NCBI RefSeq assembly: GCF_016767175.1
Contig: NZ_CP068564.1
Span: 1,674,001-1,738,000 of the forward strand
Length of the DNA stretch: 64,000 nt
From: Keratinibaculum paraultunense
Lineage (GTDB): Bacteria > Bacillota > Clostridia > Tissierellales > Tepidimicrobiaceae
Direction of reading: 5' to 3'
Each line of letters begins with the position of its first letter. Position 1 is the first letter of the stretch. The notes beneath the pieces are model-generated. The model searched no databases and was not told the DNA's origin. It was given only the letters and a program-made list of their open reading frames with translations. A program made the position numbers and the translations under genes. Of this stretch, positions 62,056-64,000 are shown one piece after another.

Positions 62056-64000
62056 TTATATAAACAAACTCATATTAGATTCATCTGATGCATCTAACAT
62101 TGTTGCTACTCCACCAATTTCTACTCCATCTAATAGTTCTTCTGCTGCTACCCCCATTACATCCATTGACATTTGACATGCTACCATTCTAACGCCAGAT
62201 TTCATAGCTTCATCTATTAATTCTTCTAAAGATTGAATGTTCTTATCTTTCATTACTTTTCTAATTAATTTTGGTCCAATCCCAGCCATGTTCATCTTGG
62301 ATAAGCCTAATTTTTTACTATTTTTAGCCATCATTTTGCTAAACATTTTAGCCATAAAATCTTTCTTAGTTTTAACATGGGTTTCTTTTTTAATTATATT
62401 TAATCCCCAAAAGGTGAAAAACATAGTTACTTCTTTACCCATAGCTCTAGCTCCATTGGCAATTATAAAGGAAGCAATTGCTTTATCTAAATCACCGCTA
62501 AATATTATTAAATTTTTGCCATCTTTTATTGGAGCCATCTCTTCCATTGATTCTTTCTTAAATTTATTACCTTTTTCAATAATGGCTACATACTTATCAT
62601 CTATTTTTTCTGCACTTATCAATGTATTCCCAGTATTTTTACACCAGGATTTTATATCATTCATAAATCCAGGATCTGTAGATATAACTTCAAGCCTATC
62701 TCCTTCATTTAATGTTTTCAATTTTTCACTAACTTTAATTATAGGTCCAGGACAGGAAAGTCCACATGCATTTAGTTTATATACTTCACCAGTTCTTTTA
62801 TGTTGTATTTTAGAAACCCCAGAATCATTAAACTCTATAATATCATCTGAACTAGATATAATTTCATCATGCTTAAAATGAAACTTCTTATACATATTGA
62901 ATCCTCCTGCTAAATTTTTAACTTTAAATCCATGTTGCATGAGAATTCTTGCAGCAATATATCCCCTTAATCCAACAGCACAATATGTTATATATAGTTT
63001 TTCTTTATCTAATTCATCAAGTCTATCCCTTAGTTTTTCCAATGGTATATTTATGCTTCCTTCAATAGATCCAATTTGAAGTTCTTCTTCAGACAATACC
63101 CCTAATATAACTGTATTTTCTCTGTCCAATTCCTCTAGCTCTCTACAAAGTACTACATCTATCAAACCTTCTAATTGATTTTCAGCTACAAATCCTATCA
63201 TATTTACTGGATCCTTTGCTGAAGAATAAGGTGGGGCATATGCTAATTCTAATTCTGTTAAATCATATACTGTTCCATTAAGTCTTATAACTGATGCTAT
63301 TACATCAATCCTTTTGTCTACTCCTTTATATCCGACTATCTGAGAACCTAGTATTCTACCTTCTAAATCATATATTAATTTTATAGTCATTGGCATTGCC
63401 CCTGGATAATATCCAACACTAGAATTAACTTGAATAATAGAAATCAAATAATCTTTTTTATATTTCTTTTCCAATCTATTCAAAGTTTTTTCATTTACTC
63501 CAGTATTAGCTACAGTTAAATCAAAAACTTTAGCAATGCTCGTCCCCTGAGTCCCCTTATATTCTTTAACTTTCCCTGCAATATTATTGGCTACTATTCT
63601 ACCTTGTTTATTGGCTGGTCCTGCCAAAGGCACCATGGTTTTTTCTCCAGTTATATAATCTACTACTTCAATTACATCTCCTATGGCATATATATTCATC
63701 AGAGGTTTTGAGGGTTTTATCTACTATTATTCCACCTTTTTCGTTTACATCCAAACCTGCATCTCTAGCTAATTCCCCATTAGGTCTAACGCCAATGGAT
63801 AATATGACCAAATCCCCCTCAATTTCAGTACCTGACTGCAAAGTAACTTTAGTTCTTCCATCCTTATCATCATACTGAAAACTTTTTACACCATCTTTTA
63901 AATGTAACTCTACTCCTTTAGTTACTAAATGTTCATGGACTATTTGAGCCATTTCATAATCCAAAGGTGCCATCACTTGATCTAGCATTTCCACTAGGGT
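62056..64000 (-). pseudogene. CoA-disulfide reductase-rhodanese-TusA-DsrE fusion, frameshifted (N-terminus beyond right edge)
   Basis: FAD/NAD(P)-dependent reductase of the CoADR/polysulfide reductase type. The part from 64000 shows LDQVMAPLDYEMAQIV and the GVRPNGELA segment up to SDEYI, where the frame is lost at a TA repeat (63688-63695) that is two bases too short. It resumes as YAIGDVIEVVD. Downstream come a dimerisation domain, a rhodanese domain (about 180-275 of the second frame, Cys in YCAVGLRGY), a TusA domain (NACGLSCPGPIIKV) and a DsrE-like domain (LIIFSGDLDKAIASFIIANG). Without the shift the product would be one multidomain persulfide enzyme. Confidence 0.88.

Noticed and set aside
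63668-63700. Programmed ribosomal frameshift in the sulfur-redox gene
   Set aside because: There is no slippery heptamer with a downstream structure; a 2-base loss in a TA run explains the break more simply.

Overview
The window is AT-rich (codons and intergenic DNA) with strong GGAGG ribosome binding sites, frequent TTG/GTG starts and mostly leftward transcription. The gene content points to an anaerobic low-GC Firmicute of the class Clostridia, possibly near Tissierellales: a rho-rpmE-yqhQ-prmC-prfA-sua5-ywlE-rpiB-upp-tagO-wecB-atp gene order, a lysine-fermentation gene pair (kce-kal), an [FeFe] hydrogenase, an S-layer protein and a cellobiose-type PTS. The taxonomic placement is an inference from gene content only.

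Region 1 (1-23.9 kb, minus strand) is core chromosome. It holds most of an F1Fo ATP synthase operon (atpD is cut by the left edge; the c subunit carries residues typical of Na+-coupled rotors), cell-wall precursor genes (tagO, wecB), nucleotide salvage, tRNA modification and translation termination genes (sua5, prfA, prmC), two small chromate-type transporter halves, rho, two tandem class II fructose bisphosphatases, a transaldolase, class II aldolase, an unrecognised zinc-ribbon protein and the kce-kal pair.

Region 2 (24.0-30.0 kb) is an accessory segment punctuated by three copies of a palindrome about 3 kb apart. It contains a secreted subtilisin-like protease, a divergent HTH/TPR-like regulator, a convergent gene for a small secreted peptide (together a candidate peptide-signalling module), and an ABC transporter of the bacteriocin-export/immunity type with no visible bacteriocin precursor. 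Region 3 (30.0-36.7 kb) has an RND pump with a roughly 200-residue coiled-coil insertion, its TetR regulator, a promoter and a likely operator, followed by purC and pyrG. Region 4 (36.9-41.6 kb, plus strand) has an S-layer-homology surface protein and an [FeFe] hydrogenase.

Region 5 (41.6-44.7 kb) is a graveyard: lipoprotein, ISLre2-like transposase, IS1182-like transposase and DnaJ remnants around an intact L-fucose isomerase-like gene. Region 6 (44.7-54.2 kb, minus strand) is the most unusual part: a six-gene type III CRISPR effector operon built on Csx11 (a Cas10-like protein) with Cmr1, a Cmr6-like RAMP, Cmr4, a small subunit and a Cas5-like RAMP. There is no CRISPR array, cas1, cas2 or cas6 in the window. 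The Csx11 lacks both the HD nuclease pair and the GGDD cyclase motif, while Cmr4 keeps its candidate catalytic aspartate. A cytosolic-looking beta-lactamase-fold serine hydrolase follows 34 bases behind the last effector gene.

Region 7 (54.3-64 kb) holds pepV, a PRD-type regulator with a cellobiose-class PTS operon, a two-domain VOC protein, an eroded IS3 element and, at the right edge, a CoA-disulfide-reductase/rhodanese/TusA/DsrE fusion broken by a 2-base loss in a TA repeat. Two more odd-centred palindromes in this region share the layout of those in region 2. No tRNA, rRNA or riboswitch was recognised.
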